From assembly GCF_900236475.1 (NCBI RefSeq), contig NZ_LT963352.1, positions 5,316,001 to 5,380,000 on the forward strand: 64,000 nt of DNA, written 5' to 3'. Positions 33,634 to 41,993 of this stretch are shown here, piece after piece (position 1 is the stretch's first letter; the number at the start of each line of letters is the position of its first letter). The stretch is from Streptomyces chartreusis NRRL 3882. GTDB lineage: Bacteria > Actinomycetota > Actinomycetes > Streptomycetales > Streptomycetaceae. A program made the translations under genes and the position numbers. The notes below the pieces were generated by a model that saw nothing but the letters and a program-made list of their open reading frames with translations, had not been told where the DNA came from and searched no databases.

Positions 33634-34571
33634 CCCGTGTCGCCGCTGTGGACTGCGGTACGAACTCCATCCGGCTCCTGGTCGCCGACGCCGACCCCGG
33701 GACCGGCGAGCTGACCGACCTGGACCGCCGTATGACGATCGTCCGGCTCGGGCAGGGCGTCGACCGCACCGGCCGGCTCGCCCCCGAGGCGCTCCAGCGG
33801 ACCTTCGCGGCCTGCCGCGAGTACGCCGGGATCATCAAGGAGCACGGGGCGGAGCGGCTGCGGTTCGTGGCCACCTCCGCCTCCCGGGACGCCGAGAACC
33901 GGGACGAGTTCGTGCGCGGCGTGCTGGACATCCTGGGCGTCGAGCCCGAGGTGATCTCCGGGGACCAGGAGGCCGAGTTCTCCTTCACCGGCGCCACCAA
34001 GGAGCTCGCCGGGCGCGACCACCTGCCCAAGCCCTACCTCGTCGTGGACATCGGCGGCGGCTCGACCGAGTTCGTCGTCGGCGACGACCAGGTGCGCGCG
34101 GCCCGCTCGGTGGACATCGGCTGTGTCCGCATGACCGAGCGGCACCTGGTCCGGGACGGGGTGGTGAGCGACCCGCCCACGGAGCAGCAGATCGCGGCCA
34201 TGCGGGCGGACATCGAGGCCGCCCTCGACCTGGCCGAGGAGACGGTCCCGCTGCGTGAGGCCCGCACGCTGGTCGGCCTGGCCGGGTCCGTGACGACCGT
34301 GTCGGCGATCGCCCAGGAGCTGCCCGAGTACGACTCGGCCGCCATCCACCACTCCCGTGTCTCCCACGACCGGGTCCGCGAGATCACCGAGTGGCTGCTG
34401 CGCTCCACGCACGCCGAGCGCGCGGCGGTGCCCTCCATGCACCCGGGCCGGGTCGACGTGATCGGGGCGGGGGCCCTCGTACTGCTGTCGATCATGGAGC
34501 GGATCGGCGCGGAGGAGGTCGTGGTCAGCGAGCACGACATCCTCGACGGCATCGCGTGGTCGGTCGCGTAG
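33630..34571 (+). CDS. ppx: Exopolyphosphatase / guanosine pentaphosphatase (Ppx/GppA family)
   Basis: A 313-residue short-form Ppx/GppA protein of the actin-like ATPase fold. Phosphate-binding loops are VAAVDCGTNSIRLLVAD at the N-terminus and DIGGGSTEFVVG near residue 137; ATSASRDAENRDEF and LAGSVTTVSAIAQEL complete the core. It lacks the C-terminal HD-like domain of E. coli Ppx, like other actinobacterial Ppx1. It releases phosphate from polyphosphate chain ends, and some short homologues also act on pppGpp. GTG 33630 overlaps the DUF501 stop by 4 bp. Confidence 0.93.
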   Translation: MTRVAAVDCGTNSIRLLVADADPGTGELTDLDRRMTIVRLGQGVDRTGRLAPEALQRTFAACREYAGIIKEHGAERLRFVATSASRDAENRDEFVRGVLDILGVEPEVISGDQEAEFSFTGATKELAGRDHLPKPYLVVDIGGGSTEFVVGDDQVRAARSVDIGCVRMTERHLVRDGVVSDPPTEQQIAAMRADIEAALDLAEETVPLREARTLVGLAGSVTTVSAIAQELPEYDSAAIHHSRVSHDRVREITEWLLRSTHAERAAVPSMHPGRVDVIGAGALVLLSIMERIGAEEVVVSEHDILDGIAWSVA

Positions 34572-34992
34572 CCCGCTTCTGAGCAGGCATGGATCACGAA
34601 TGAGCGCGTCCCGGGGGGTTCGGGCGACCCCCCGGCGACAGCCCGCCGGAAAAGTTCGTGAAGTTCTTCACAAGGAATTCGGCCCTCCCGGGCGATCGGA
34701 GGGGCCCCGTTGACCCGTCCGGGGGCTGAACAGGCCTTTGAACATGTTCAGAAGCATGGTATGGAGGTGTCCACCGAGGTGCTCGAAGCGGCACCCCGGG
34801 AGGGCCTCACGGAGGCTCCTCGGGTGCAGAGAGGCAGCTCACGCGGCATTGACAACGGTCAGGGGTGCACAAAGGAGCCCGGTTGTCACCATGACATGGA
34901 TCACGCGGGCCGCGGAGGATAACACACCCCCCACCCGAGCTTGTGAAGGGGCGCACGAGCCACCCCCCTGAAGCGGGTGGATACTCGATGGC
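34572..34992 (+). promoter_or_regulatory. ndh upstream region
   Basis: No credible gene is seen in these 421 bp; a 70-codon frame at 34710-34922 lacks coding character. The region carries a Rex-like palindrome at 34737-34752, a weaker one at 34942-34957, and TTGACC (34710-34715) and TTGACA (about 34848) as possible -35 boxes without clear -10 partners. Confidence 0.5.
34737..34752. promoter_or_regulatory. Candidate Rex (redox sensor) operator
   Basis: TTTGAACATGTTCAGA matches the S. coelicolor Rex operator TGTGAACGCGTTCACA at 12 of 16 positions and has the perfect core TGAACATGTTCA. It lies about 240 bp upstream of ndh, an expected Rex target because Rex senses the NADH/NAD+ ratio. Confidence 0.55.
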
Positions 34993-36405
34993 ATGAGCAC
35001 CACGGAGCGTCCCAGGATCCTCGTAGTAGGCGGTGGGTACGTAGGCCTGTACGCAGCTCGGCGCATCCTCAAGAAGATGCGTTACGGAGAGGCGACCGTC
35101 ACGGTCGTCGACCCCCGGTCGTACATGACCTACCAGCCCTTCCTCCCCGAAGCCGCCGCCGGCAACATCTCCCCGCGCCACGTCGTCGTCCCGCTGCGAC
35201 GCGTGCTGCCGAAGGCGGAGGTCCTCACCGGCCGGGTCACCAGCATCGACCAGGACCGCAAGGTCGCCTCGATCGCCCCGCTCGTCGGCGAGGCGTACGA
35301 GCTGCCCTTCGACTACCTGGTCGTCGCGCTCGGCGCGGTCTCCCGCACCTTCCCGATCCCCGGCCTCGCCGAGCAGGGCATCGGCATGAAGGGCATCGAG
35401 GAGGCCATCGGCCTGCGCAACCACGTCCTCGAGCAGCTCGACAAGGCCGACTCCACCACCGACGAGGAGATCCGCCGCAAGGCGCTCACCTTCGTCTTCG
35501 TGGGCGGCGGCTTCGCCGGTGCGGAGACCATCGGCGAGGTCGAGGACATGGCCAGGGACGCGGCGAAGTACTACAAGAACGTGTCCCGTGAGGACATGCG
35601 CTTCATCCTCGTCGACGCCGCCGACAAGATCCTCCCCGAGGTCGGCCCCAAGCTCGGCAAGTACGGCAAGGAGCACCTCGAGGGCCGCGGTGTCGAGGTC
35701 TACCTGTCCACCTCCATGGACTCCTGCGTCGACGGCCACGTGGTGCTGAAGAACGGCCTCGAGGTCGACTCCAACACGATCGTCTGGACCGCCGGCGTCA
35801 AGCCCAACCCGGTCCTCTCCCGCTACGGCCTGCCCCTCGGGCCCCGCGGCCACGTCGACTGCGAGACCACCCTCCAGGTCAAGGGCACGGACTACATCTG
35901 GGCCGCGGGCGACAACGCCCAGGTCCCGGACCTCGTCGGCCGCAAGGCGGGCAACGAGAACGCCTGGTGCCCGCCGAACGCGCAGCACGCGCTGCGTCAG
36001 GCCCGCGTCCTCGGCGACAACGTCCTGTCCGGCATGCGGGGCTTCCCGCAGAAGGACTACTCCCACGCCAACAAGGGCGCGGTGGCCGGTCTCGGCCTCC
36101 ACAAGGGCGTGGCGATGATCGTCATGGGCAAGATGAAGATCAAGCTCAAGGGCCGTCTCGCCTGGTACATGCACCGTGGCTACCACGGTCTGGCGATGCC
36201 GACCTGGAACCGCAAGATCCGCGTCTTCGCCGACTGGACGCTCGGCATGTTCCTCAAGCGCGAGGTCGTCTCGCTCGGCGCGATCGAGACGCCGCGCGAG
36301 GAGTTCTACGAGGCCGCCAAGCCGGCCCCGGTCGCCGCCGCGCCGAAGGAGAAGGCCGAGTCCAAGGCCAAGGAGAAGACCGAGGAGAAGGCCAAGGCCT
36401 CCTGA
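34993..36405 (+). CDS. ndh: Type II NADH dehydrogenase (NDH-2)
   Basis: A 470-residue peripheral membrane flavoprotein passing electrons from NADH to menaquinone without pumping protons. FAD-binding RILVVGGGYVGLYAARRI is at residues 9-26, and the NADH-binding FVFVGGGFAGAETIGEVEDM is near 167-187. GSxC-free core motifs are YMTYQPFLPEAAAGNISPRH, VVALGAVSRTFPIPG, and IWAAGDNAQVPDLVG. The region SHANKGAVAGLGLHKGVAMI to MHRGYHGLAMPTWNRKIRVF is the membrane-anchoring end. A 40-residue Lys/Glu/Ala tail follows. It is monocistronic with a strong terminator, and probably Rex-regulated. Confidence 0.95.
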   Translation: MSTTERPRILVVGGGYVGLYAARRILKKMRYGEATVTVVDPRSYMTYQPFLPEAAAGNISPRHVVVPLRRVLPKAEVLTGRVTSIDQDRKVASIAPLVGEAYELPFDYLVVALGAVSRTFPIPGLAEQGIGMKGIEEAIGLRNHVLEQLDKADSTTDEEIRRKALTFVFVGGGFAGAETIGEVEDMARDAAKYYKNVSREDMRFILVDAADKILPEVGPKLGKYGKEHLEGRGVEVYLSTSMDSCVDGHVVLKNGLEVDSNTIVWTAGVKPNPVLSRYGLPLGPRGHVDCETTLQVKGTDYIWAAGDNAQVPDLVGRKAGNENAWCPPNAQHALRQARVLGDNVLSGMRGFPQKDYSHANKGAVAGLGLHKGVAMIVMGKMKIKLKGRLAWYMHRGYHGLAMPTWNRKIRVFADWTLGMFLKREVVSLGAIETPREEFYEAAKPAPVAAAPKEKAESKAKEKTEEKAKAS

Positions 36406-36428
36406 CCTCCGGTCGGTCACCTGCCTGA

Positions 36429-36465
36429 CGAAGGACCTGATCGAAGGACCTCCACCGAAGGACCT
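36429..36465. repeat. Three direct copies of CGAAGGACCT
   Basis: Copies are at 36429-36438, 36442-36451 and 36456-36465, with spacing 13 then 14 nt. The third is the left arm of the ndh terminator, so alternative hairpins with its right arm are possible. Confidence 0.85.
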
Positions 36466-36496
36466 CCCGCCATCCGTGGTGCGGGAGGTCCTTCGG
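36455..36496 (+). terminator. ndh terminator hairpin
   Basis: A perfect 16-bp stem (36455-36470 with 36481-36496) has a 10-nt loop and no T-run. Confidence 0.85.
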
Positions 36497-36645
36497 CGTT
36501 CCCGCGCCGTCCCGCGCCGCCGCGCCGTTCCTTCGGAGTGGTGGTTTTGCCCAGACATGACGCGTGCCGGGGACTGCGCCGAGGCCCCGCAGATGTTTAC
36601 GTGGTGTCGGACATTCCGGGATTCCTCATCACGGAGGTGTACACC

Positions 36646-37938
36646 ATGGCAGACGCCGCGCCGCGGCTCCAGGGCCTCTTCGCACAGTTGCTGGGAGCAC
36701 CGCTTCCCGTGCGCATCCGCGCCTGGGACGGTTCGCAGGCGGGCCCGCCGGGCGCGCCGACCCTGGTCGTACGCAACCGCCGCGCTCTGCGCCGCCTGCT
36801 GTGGAAGCCGGGCGAACTCGGCCTGGCCAGGGCCTGGGTGGCGGGCGATCTCGACATCGACGGCGACCTCTACACCACCCTCGACCTGCTGGCCGGTCAC
36901 ATCTGGGAGCGCGACGAGGACGCCCGCACCCTCGCCCAGGCCCTGCGTGACCCCGAGGTCCGCGCCGCTGTACGCGGGCTCGTCAAGCTCGCCGGGACCC
37001 CGCTGCCGCCCGCCCCGCCCCGCGAGGAGGCCCGCAGCCCCCGCCGCCACCTGCACACCAAGCGCAGCGACAGACGGGCCATCAGCCACCACTACGACGT
37101 CGGCAACGACTTCTACGAGATCGTCCTCGGCCCGTCCATGGTGTACTCCTGCGCCTACTGGCCCAGCCCCGACAGCACCCTCGAACAGGCCCAGCACGAC
37201 AAGCTCGAACTCGTCTGCCGCAAGCTCGGCCTGAAGCCCGGTCAGCGGCTCCTCGACGTCGGCTGCGGCTGGGGTTCCATGGCGATCCACGCCGCCCGGG
37301 AGCACGGCGTGAGCGTCGTCGGTGTCACGCTCTCCCAGGAGCAGGCGGCGTACGCCCGCAAGCGCGTCGCCGACGAGGGACTCACCGACAAGGTCGAGAT
37401 CCGTGTCCAGGACTACCGCGACGTCCGTGACGGGCCCTACGACGCGATCTCCTCCATCGGCATGGCCGAACACGTCGGCGCCGAGCGGTACCTGGAGTAC
37501 GCCACCGGCCTGCACGAGCTGCTCAAGCCCGGCGGGCGGCTCCTCAACCACCAGATCGCCCGCCGCCCGCAGCGGGACGAGACGGCGTACAGCGTCGACG
37601 CCTTCATCGACTCCTACGTCTTCCCCGACGGCGAGCTCCAGCCCGTCGGCGCCACCGTCGCCATGCTGGAGCGCGCCGGGTTCGAGGTGCGCGACGTCGA
37701 GTCGATCCGCGAGCACTACGCCCTCACCCTGCGGCAGTGGGTCGCCCGGCTGGAGGCCGGCTGGCAGCGTGCCGTCCAGCTCGCCAGCCCCGGCCGGGCC
37801 CGCGTCTGGCGCCTGTACATGGCCGCCTCCGCGCTCGCCTTCGAGCGCAACCGCATCGGCGTCAACCAGGTCCTCGCCGTGCGGACGTCTGAGTCCGGGG
37901 CGTCGGGCATGCCGCTGCGCGCCCGCACCTGGAACTGA
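36646..37938 (+). CDS. cfa: Cyclopropane-fatty-acyl-phospholipid synthase
   Basis: A 430-residue SAM-dependent enzyme that cyclopropanates or methylates unsaturated acyl chains in membrane lipids. ATG 36646 follows CACGGAGG; the open frame before it lacks a ribosome site. The N-terminal lipid-binding domain (about 1-130) has LVVRNRRALRRLLWKPGELG and ARAWVAGDLDIDGDLY. The methyltransferase has the SAM loop LLDVGCGWGSMAIHAAREHG (about 202-221), YDVGNDFYEIVLGPSMVYSC, and SIGMAEHVGAERYLEY. The C-terminus FERNRIGVNQVLAVR is diagnostic. It is convergent with the ABC permease gene, with a shared terminator. Confidence 0.93.
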   Translation: MADAAPRLQGLFAQLLGAPLPVRIRAWDGSQAGPPGAPTLVVRNRRALRRLLWKPGELGLARAWVAGDLDIDGDLYTTLDLLAGHIWERDEDARTLAQALRDPEVRAAVRGLVKLAGTPLPPAPPREEARSPRRHLHTKRSDRRAISHHYDVGNDFYEIVLGPSMVYSCAYWPSPDSTLEQAQHDKLELVCRKLGLKPGQRLLDVGCGWGSMAIHAAREHGVSVVGVTLSQEQAAYARKRVADEGLTDKVEIRVQDYRDVRDGPYDAISSIGMAEHVGAERYLEYATGLHELLKPGGRLLNHQIARRPQRDETAYSVDAFIDSYVFPDGELQPVGATVAMLERAGFEVRDVESIREHYALTLRQWVARLEAGWQRAVQLASPGRARVWRLYMAASALAFERNRIGVNQVLAVRTSESGASGMPLRARTWN

Positions 37939-37950
37939 GAACGACGAAGA

Positions 37951-37980
37951 GCCCCCTTTCCCACGGGCGGGAAAGGGGGC
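37951..37980. terminator. Bidirectional terminator between cfa and the ABC permease
   Basis: GCCCCCTTTCCC (37951-37962) and GGGAAAGGGGGC (37969-37980) form a perfect 12-bp stem with a 6-nt loop, serving convergent genes. Confidence 0.88.
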
Positions 37981-37996
37981 CCTCGGGCGTCCGGTG

Positions 37997-40525
37997 CTAC
38001 TCCGCCTTGATCGCCTCCAGCATGTTCAGCCGGGCCGCCCGCCGGGCCGGCCACAGCGCGGCGAGCACACCGACCGTCGCGGCCAGCAGCAGGAAGACGC
38101 CGATCCGCGCCCACGGCAGGATCAGTTCGTAGGTCGCCAGCTTCGTGGCCAGCAGCTCACCGGCCGCCCAGCCGAAGAACACGCCCAGGCCGATGCCCAG
38201 CACCGCGCCGAACAGGGAGATCACCAGGGATTCCAGGCGGACCATCCGCTTGATGCCCTTGCGGTCCAGGCCGATCGCCCGGAGCATGCCGATCTCCTGG
38301 GAGCGCTCGAAGACCGACATGGCCAGGGTGTTGATGACGCCGAGGACCGCCACGATCACCGCCATCGCGAGCAGGCCGTAGACCATGTTCAGCATCAGCG
38401 TGAACATCTGCGCGATCTCGTTGGAGATGTCGTCCTTGGACTGCACCTTGATGGCCGGGTTGGTGCCGAGGGCCTTCTCCAGCCTGTCCTGCACCGCGCC
38501 GGACGCGCCGTCGGAGGTCTTCACCATGACCTTCATGTTGTACGGGTCCGCCACGTGCGGGGCGAGGGTCCTCTCGTCGAGCAGGATGCCACTGAGGAAG
38601 TCGTTGCTCTCGTAGGTCCCGGCGACCGTCAGCCGCTGCTTCTTGTCGTCCTCGTAGGAGACGGTGAACGAGGAACCGGCCTGCCAGCCGTAGGACTTGG
38701 CGGTCTCGCTGTCCACGACGACGTCGGTGCCGCCGACCTTGAAGGAGCCCTCGTCGACCTTCGGGCCGACCAGGTCGCCGATCGCGGCGCCGTTGACGCC
38801 GGTCAGGTACTCGGTCCGGCCGTCGATCCGGGAATCGGCGTTGAGCATCGGGCTGGTGGCAGTGACGTCACCGGCCTGCTTCAGCTTCTTCTCGACGTCC
38901 GGCGACAGCGCATTGCCGTTCGCCATGGACACCACGTAGTCAGCCTTGATCGACGACGACGCCATCTTCTCGATGGCCTGCTGGAGGCTGCCCGCCATCA
39001 CCGTCATGCCGGTGATCAGGGTCAGGCCGATCATCAGCGCGGAGGCGGTGGCGGCCGTACGGCGCGGGTTGCGCACCGAGTTCTGGCGGGCCAGCTTGCC
39101 GGAGACACCGAAGGCGCGCAGCACCGGCGCGGCGGCGGCGATCATCGGGCGGGACAGCAGCGGGGTCAGGATGAACACGCCGATGATCAGCAGCACCGCG
39201 CCGAGGCCCATGGGCAGCTGGCCGTCCGAGCCGTCCATCGTCGTGGCCACGAGGACCACCGCGATGCCCGCGCCCGAGACCAGCGCGCCCAGCGTGTTGC
39301 GCAGCACCAGCGACCTGGTCGTGGCCTTGGCGTGCACGCTGTTCATGGCCGCCACCGGCGGGATCTTCGCGGCCCGGCGGCCCGGCAGCCACGCCGCGAG
39401 CATGGTCACCACGATGCCGACCGCGAGCGCGGCGACGATCGTGGTGGGCTTGACGACCAGTGGCCCGTCGGGCACGGACCCGCCGAACGTCCCCATCAGG
39501 GAGCGCAGTCCGGCTCCGATGCCGATGCCCGCGACCAGACCGGCCACGGCGGCGACCGCCCCGACCACGAACGCCTCGATCAGCACCGACCGCGTCACCT
39601 GCCGGCGCGAGGCGCCGACCGCCCGCATCAGCGCCAGTTCCCTGGTGCGCTGGGCGACCAGCATCGTGAAGGTGTTGGCGATGATGAACGTGCCGACGAA
39701 CAGGGCGATACCGGCGAAGACCAGCAGGGCCGTCTGCATCCCGCTCATCGACTCGGCGATCGACTTGGCCTGGTCGTCGGCGAGCTGCTTGCCGGTGGTG
39801 GTCGAGACGGTGCCCTTGGGCAGCGCCTCGTCCAGCTGCGCCTTCAGCGCGGCCTGCGTGACGCCCGGCTTCGCCTTGACGTCGATCTGGTCGTAGACGC
39901 CCGCCTTGCCGAACAGCTTCTGGGCGGTCGCCGTGTCGAACAGGGTGAGGCTGCCGCCGGCCGCGACGTTGCCGTCGTCGGTGGTGAAGATGCCGGTGAT
40001 CCGCGGGGTCAGGACAGGCCCGTCGACCGACATCCGCACGGTGTCGCCGACCCTGTAGCCGGCGCGCTTCGCCGTCTCGGAGTCGATGAGGATCTCGCCC
40101 GGCCCCTTGGGGGCGTGCCCGCTGACCAGGGGGTAACGCGGGTCCTTGGCGCCCCAGTAGTTGCCGCCCTGCGACTGGAAGCCCTCGCCGATCAGCTTGC
40201 CGTCCTTGTCGGCGACGGCGGTGAAGCCCTGCACGACCCCGATGGCGGACGCGGCCCCGGGGACCCGCTCACTCTTGTCGAGGGTGGCCCGGGTCAGGTC
40301 GTGGAGCTTGCCGACCCGGTCGCCCTGGGCGTCCTGGTAGTCCGCCGTCATGGCGACGTCGACCTGGTCGAAGCCCTTGGCGGAACTCTTCTGGAAGGCG
40401 TCGGAGACGGTGTTGGTGAAGACCAGGGTTCCCGACACGAAGGCCACGCCGAGCATCACGGCGAGGACGGTCATCAGGAGCCGGGCCTTGTGCGCGAGCA
40501 CGTTGCGCAAGGCGGTACGGAGCAT
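37997..40525 (-). CDS. FtsX-family ABC transporter permease (MacB-like)
   Basis: An 842-residue double-FtsX permease with the same architecture as the product of 12611-15190: an N-terminal TM (NVLAHKARLLMTVLAVMLGV), a large outside domain, TM cluster with VAQRTRELALMRAVGASRRQ, a second outside domain, and terminal TMs with VFERSQEIGMLRAIGLDRKG. The outside domain contains GQ-like repeats such as DKDGKLIGEGFQSQGGNYWG. It is the membrane partner of the ATPase encoded 39 bp upstream. The cargo is unknown. Both MacB/FtsX pairs in this window look like ancient paralogues, with divergent extracellular domains implying different ligands. Confidence 0.92.
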   Translation of the reverse strand: MLRTALRNVLAHKARLLMTVLAVMLGVAFVSGTLVFTNTVSDAFQKSSAKGFDQVDVAMTADYQDAQGDRVGKLHDLTRATLDKSERVPGAASAIGVVQGFTAVADKDGKLIGEGFQSQGGNYWGAKDPRYPLVSGHAPKGPGEILIDSETAKRAGYRVGDTVRMSVDGPVLTPRITGIFTTDDGNVAAGGSLTLFDTATAQKLFGKAGVYDQIDVKAKPGVTQAALKAQLDEALPKGTVSTTTGKQLADDQAKSIAESMSGMQTALLVFAGIALFVGTFIIANTFTMLVAQRTRELALMRAVGASRRQVTRSVLIEAFVVGAVAAVAGLVAGIGIGAGLRSLMGTFGGSVPDGPLVVKPTTIVAALAVGIVVTMLAAWLPGRRAAKIPPVAAMNSVHAKATTRSLVLRNTLGALVSGAGIAVVLVATTMDGSDGQLPMGLGAVLLIIGVFILTPLLSRPMIAAAAPVLRAFGVSGKLARQNSVRNPRRTAATASALMIGLTLITGMTVMAGSLQQAIEKMASSSIKADYVVSMANGNALSPDVEKKLKQAGDVTATSPMLNADSRIDGRTEYLTGVNGAAIGDLVGPKVDEGSFKVGGTDVVVDSETAKSYGWQAGSSFTVSYEDDKKQRLTVAGTYESNDFLSGILLDERTLAPHVADPYNMKVMVKTSDGASGAVQDRLEKALGTNPAIKVQSKDDISNEIAQMFTLMLNMVYGLLAMAVIVAVLGVINTLAMSVFERSQEIGMLRAIGLDRKGIKRMVRLESLVISLFGAVLGIGLGVFFGWAAGELLATKLATYELILPWARIGVFLLLAATVGVLAALWPARRAARLNMLEAIKAE

Positions 40526-40564
40526 GGGTTTCTTCTTCTCAGTCCTGTCGGTCCTGACGGGGGA

Positions 40565-41335
40565 TCAGCTGGTGCGGCCCTTGGCGTCGAACGCCTTCAT
40601 GCGGTCCAGGACCGACTCGGCCGTCGGCCCGTACATCTCGTCGACGATCCGGCCGTCCGCGAGGAAGATCACCCGGTCCGCGTAGGCCGCGGCCACCGGG
40701 TCGTGGGTCACCATGACCACGGTCTGGCCCAGTTCGCGCACGGAGTTGCGCAGGAAGCCCAGCACCTCGGCGCCCGAGCGCGAGTCGAGGTTTCCGGTGG
40801 GCTCGTCCCCGAAGATGATCTCGGGCCGGGAGGCCAGCGCCCGTGCCACGGCGACGCGCTGCTGCTGACCGCCCGACAGCTGGGAGGGCCGGTGGCCGAG
40901 CCGGTCCGCCAGACCGACCATCCGGATGACGGAGTCGAGCCACTGCCGGTCCGGCTTGCGGCCCGCGATGTCCATCGGGAGGGTGATGTTCTCCAGGGCC
41001 GTCAGGGTCGGCAGCAGGTTGAACGCCTGGAAGATGAAGCCGATCTTGTCCCGGCGCAGCTTGGTCAGCTGCTTGTCCTTCAGGGAGCCGAGCTCGGTGT
41101 CGCCGATGCGCACCGACCCGGAGGAGAAGGTGTCGAGACCGGCCACGCAGTGCATCAGGGTCGACTTGCCGGAGCCGGAGGGGCCCATGATGGCGGTGAA
41201 CTCGGCCTGCCGGAAGTCGACGGAGACCCGGTCCAGGGCGACCACCTGGGTCTCACCCTGTCCGTAGATCTTCGACAGATCCGTGGCGCGCGCGGCCACG
41301 GTGGTGGCCCGGTCGGTGAGCGGTGCGGTGGTCAC
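40565..41335 (-). CDS. ABC transporter ATP-binding protein (MacB/LolD type)
   Basis: A 256-residue ATPase. GTG 41335 is favoured because CAGGAG precedes it; the frame remains open to 41416. Walker A GPSGSGKST, signature LSGGQQQR, Walker B IIFGDEPTGNLDSR, and switch MVTHD are intact. The close wording to the ATPase at 11826 (NLLPTLTALENITLPMDIAG, and ends in DRMKAFDAKGRTS versus DRMKDFDARGRTS) shows they are paralogues. It drives the permease at 37997-40525. A palindromic GCCCCTGAGGGGGC about 155 bp upstream recalls the CCCCTAGGGG before the other operon. Confidence 0.93.
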   Translation of the reverse strand: MTTAPLTDRATTVAARATDLSKIYGQGETQVVALDRVSVDFRQAEFTAIMGPSGSGKSTLMHCVAGLDTFSSGSVRIGDTELGSLKDKQLTKLRRDKIGFIFQAFNLLPTLTALENITLPMDIAGRKPDRQWLDSVIRMVGLADRLGHRPSQLSGGQQQRVAVARALASRPEIIFGDEPTGNLDSRSGAEVLGFLRNSVRELGQTVVMVTHDPVAAAYADRVIFLADGRIVDEMYGPTAESVLDRMKAFDAKGRTS

Positions 41336-41776
41336 GGGATGGCACTCCTGTCGGACGGCGGTGGTCTTGGAAGGACTCGTTTCCATCGTCCGGGTCCCAC
41401 GCCGCCGTGTAGTCACCCGTTGTTCCGGTTCCGAGGGCCGACTGCGGTCTGACCGCGAGCGGTGGTGTCATACCTGGGGATGACGAACGCCCCTGAGGGG
41501 GCCGGGTGTCGGGCACCGAGCGGGCCGGGTACCCGGGAACGGAGCCGTCAGGGTGTCAAGAACAGGTGGAGTGCCCTTGTTCGGGCGGTGAAATTCCGTC
41601 ATTCCGCATGCGCCGCCGACGGTCGCACGCAAGGCTATTGGCAAGTGCGGATGGCGCGTTCCGTGTGCTGATGCACCCTCAGACGTCAATAAAATAAGAC
41701 AACATCGGTCCGCCCTTCCGCTGTTCGGGGGACCCGTCCCGATAGTCTCGGAACCTCGATGCGGAGCCCATGGCCT
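41336..41776. promoter_or_regulatory. Divergent region between the ABC operon and bldA
   Basis: No gene is evident in these 441 bp. A palindrome GCCCCTGAGGGGGC lies at about 41489-41502. AT-rich sequence (AATAAAATAAG, about 41688) is unusual for this genome and lies upstream of the bldA promoter. The bldA -10 is GATAGT at 41741-41746. Confidence 0.5.
41741..41746 (+). promoter_or_regulatory. Probable bldA -10 element
   Basis: GATAGT lies 30 nt before the mature tRNA 5' end. The -35 is poor (TTCCGC at 41716-41721 with a 19-bp spacer). Confidence 0.55.
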
Positions 41777-41860
41777 GCCCGGATGGTGGAATGCAGACAC
41801 GGCGAGCTTAAACCTCGCTGCCCCTTCGCGGGCGTGCCGGTTCGAGTCCGGCTCCGGGCA
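41777..41860 (+). tRNA. bldA: tRNA-Leu (anticodon UAA), bldA
   Basis: An 84-nt class II tRNA. The acceptor stem is GCCCGGA / TCCGGGC with discriminator A. The anticodon stem GCGAG/CTCGC encloses the loop CTTAAAC, giving anticodon TAA at 41809-41811. The long variable arm folds as GCCC-CTTCGC-GGGC, and the T arm is GCCGG-TTCGAGT-CCGGC. The CCA end is not fully encoded. This is the sole tRNA for the rare UUA codon in Streptomyces and controls aerial growth and antibiotic production through TTA-containing genes. By eye I found no in-frame TTA codon in the genes of this window. Confidence 0.96.
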
Positions 41861-41993
41861 CCTTCCGATCCCTGTGTGGTCCATTGAGAAGTTCGCGGCA
41901 TGCCCGTTGACAGCGGTCGCCTGCCGTCAGAGACTCACGTCCGGCAAAGGTGAAAAAAATTTCACCTGACGAACGGAAGGGAAGGGGTCGCCG

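Noticed and set aside
34739..34750. LexA (SOS) box for TGAACATGTTCA
   Set aside because: The actinobacterial SOS box needs GAAC-N4-GTTC; here the half-sites are 2 bp apart, and the Rex consensus fits better.
34710..34922. A 70-codon ORF upstream of ndh
   Set aside because: No ribosome site, no coding bias, and it overlaps the presumed regulatory palindromes.
37322..41452. A 1376-codon plus-strand frame across cfa and the ABC genes
   Set aside because: It runs antisense to two convincing ABC genes and has arginine-, histidine- and glycine-rich shadow composition.
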